A DNA stretch of 64,000 bases from JACDAE01 sp963717195 (GTDB lineage: Bacteria > Chloroflexota > Ktedonobacteria > Ktedonobacterales > Ktedonobacteraceae), in contig CAVQVR010000011.1 of the NCBI GenBank assembly GCA_963717195.1, positions 124,001 to 188,000 on the forward strand. The letters run 5' to 3'. Below the pieces are notes generated by a model. That model ran no database searches, had not been told where the DNA came from, and saw nothing but the letters and a program-made list of their open reading frames with translations. A program made the position numbers and the translations under genes. Below are positions 63,162 through 64,000 of this stretch, piece by piece. The first letter of the stretch is position 1. Each line of letters opens with the position of its first letter.

Positions 63162-63247
63162 GGGTAGGGGCGTGAGCTTGCCTCCGCCCTGGTGGGGGAA
63201 CGAGACGATGTGGCAGCCAGGGCGGAGGCAAGCTCACGCCCCTACCC
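63162..63247. repeat. GTAGGGGCG palindrome with 31-bp arms
   Basis: The left arm starts GGGTAGGGGCGTGAGCTTGC (63162-63192); the right arm (63217-63247) is its perfect complement. The 24-bp loop is unrelated. It lies 45 bp after the end of the EccC-like gene on the minus strand, so it could also stop transcription. Confidence 0.75.
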
Positions 63248-63292
63248 CAGAAGGAGAGATTCTCGGTATTTGAACCGTATTGGGTGACATCC

Positions 63293-64000
63293 CTACGCCA
63301 GCGCAACCTGCACCAGCGTCGCTGGATATTTCCGTTGCACCAGGTAACCGCGTCCAGCAGGAAGATTTGTTGCCGCCTGATCGTGCAGAAGCTTGCCTTC
63401 CTGGCGATTGCCGCTCATGATCAATCCTGGACTCCCAGACTCGCGCAAGCTTTTAATGACTGTCTCGTATGACGTGCTGGTCAGGCCGCTTACCGTGCGC
63501 GTCAGGACGACATGGAAGCCAACGTCACGCGCCTGCACGATCAGGTCGCGCAACGGAGTCAGGGGAGAACCCGATGGAGAAGCTACCGCATCATAGTCGT
63601 CAACGAACAGGAAGTAGTGTGGCCCCGTCCATGCTTTTGTAGCAACAAGATCCTGAATTGAACTATAGGTCGTAGGTAGCGCACGCTCCTTTAATGTAGT
63701 CGTCAGGCATTCTACGCTCTCCTTCACTGAAGATGGCACACGCATACTCCCGTATGTCAGGAAATGCTTGCTCTGCGTGATATCAAGCAGGTTAGTAGTG
63801 GCCCGGCACTCAATAGCGGCAATCTGCACCTGCTCAGGCGTGTAGCGTCGCGTCAACTCGCTCCACCAGAGGCGCAACAGATTTGTTTTGCCACATTCGC
63901 CATCACCAAGTACCAGGAAGTGAGGTTCAGCGGAGAGCAGATCGACATAGATTGGATCGAGGCGGAACTCTTCTAGACCAATTGGCACCCCTGCATGTCC
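63293..64000 (-). CDS. eccC: EccC-type FtsK/SpoIIIE ATPase of a type VII (ESX) secretion system, C-terminal part
   Basis: The frame is open through base 64000, so the N-terminal part is missing; the GTG at 63988 is internal. The visible 235 residues are the last ATPase domain of EccC: PIGLEEFRLDPIYVDLLSAE, PHFLVLGDGECGKTNLLRLW (Walker A), GPHYFLFVDDYDAVA (Walker B), DLIVQARDVGFHVVLTRTVS, SPGLIMSGNRQEGKLLH and LPAGRGYLVQRKYPATLVQV. EccC powers export of WXG100 proteins. Its partners should lie beyond the right edge. FtsK itself would lack the DDYD block in this form. Confidence 0.88.
   Translation of the reverse strand, partial: GHAGVPIGLEEFRLDPIYVDLLSAEPHFLVLGDGECGKTNLLRLWWSELTRRYTPEQVQIAAIECRATTNLLDITQSKHFLTYGSMRVPSSVKESVECLTTTLKERALPTTYSSIQDLVATKAWTGPHYFLFVDDYDAVASPSGSPLTPLRDLIVQARDVGFHVVLTRTVSGLTSTSYETVIKSLRESGSPGLIMSGNRQEGKLLHDQAATNLPAGRGYLVQRKYPATLVQVALA

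Overview
The window looks like chromosome of a spore-forming, mycelial Chloroflexota bacterium of the class Ktedonobacteria. This is an inference from content, not a database match: a large regulatory load (Ser/Thr kinases with zinc ribbons, a large sensor kinase, ECF sigma/anti-sigma, WhiG/FliA-like sigma with FlgM-like partner), an ESX-type EccC ATPase, actinobacterial-like pathways (DprE1/DprE2, Ino1, MGDG-synthase-like glycosyltransferase), a BclA-like collagen protein, and many hairpin-forming intergenic repeats. Base composition is roughly balanced. No rRNA, CRISPR array or intact transposase was seen.

Layout. 1-4.6 kb: a partial pseudokinase, a secreted beta-propeller and a discoidin/collagen/BclA-like surface protein. 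4.7-7.3 kb: tRNA-Ser(GCT), a PD-(D/E)XK endonuclease, a tRNA-Trp(CCA) interrupted by a small group II-like intron, and two tandem HNH proteins. This is the most unusual part of the window. 7.3-26.3 kb: sensor kinase, double nitrilase, rpmE, glycolipid synthase, YqhQ-like protein, dual-specificity phosphatase, HAD and HD hydrolases, Rpn-like nuclease, TPR protein, HtrA protease, anti-sigma and ECF sigma. 26.3-33.7 kb: a two-kinase-domain protein, thiN, the DprE1-DprE2 pair and an ArnT-like glycosyltransferase. 33.8-41 kb: a phospholipase-C-like enzyme and a compact four-gene operon (alpha/beta-hydrolase fold protein, KS-alpha, KS-beta/chain-length factor, FAD monooxygenase) resembling a type II polyketide core without ACP. 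41-48 kb: DUF4331/Tat cluster, an HTH-NACHT membrane protein and a secreted repeat protein. 48-64 kb: GH99-like lipoprotein, DsbA/FrnE, a catalytically dead Y-family polymerase (ImuB-like), stand-alone Clp_N protein, degenerate-GGDEF/MshEN protein, sugar epimerase, cysC-sat, ino1, csrA, FlgM-like, the FliA/WhiG-like sigma, nested inverted-repeat elements and a partial EccC.

Two cross-cutting observations. First, a family of inverted-repeat elements with GTAGGGGC/GCCCCTAC ends fills many gaps and sometimes supplies gene ends or terminators. Second, five otherwise convincing genes (kinase, DUF4331, NACHT, repeat protein, sigma factor) are each broken by one or two single-base shifts, mostly next to short homopolymers. 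That suggests either sequencing indels or recent decay, and it should be settled before these genes are called pseudogenes.

All calls come from reading the sequence and from general family knowledge; no search was run.
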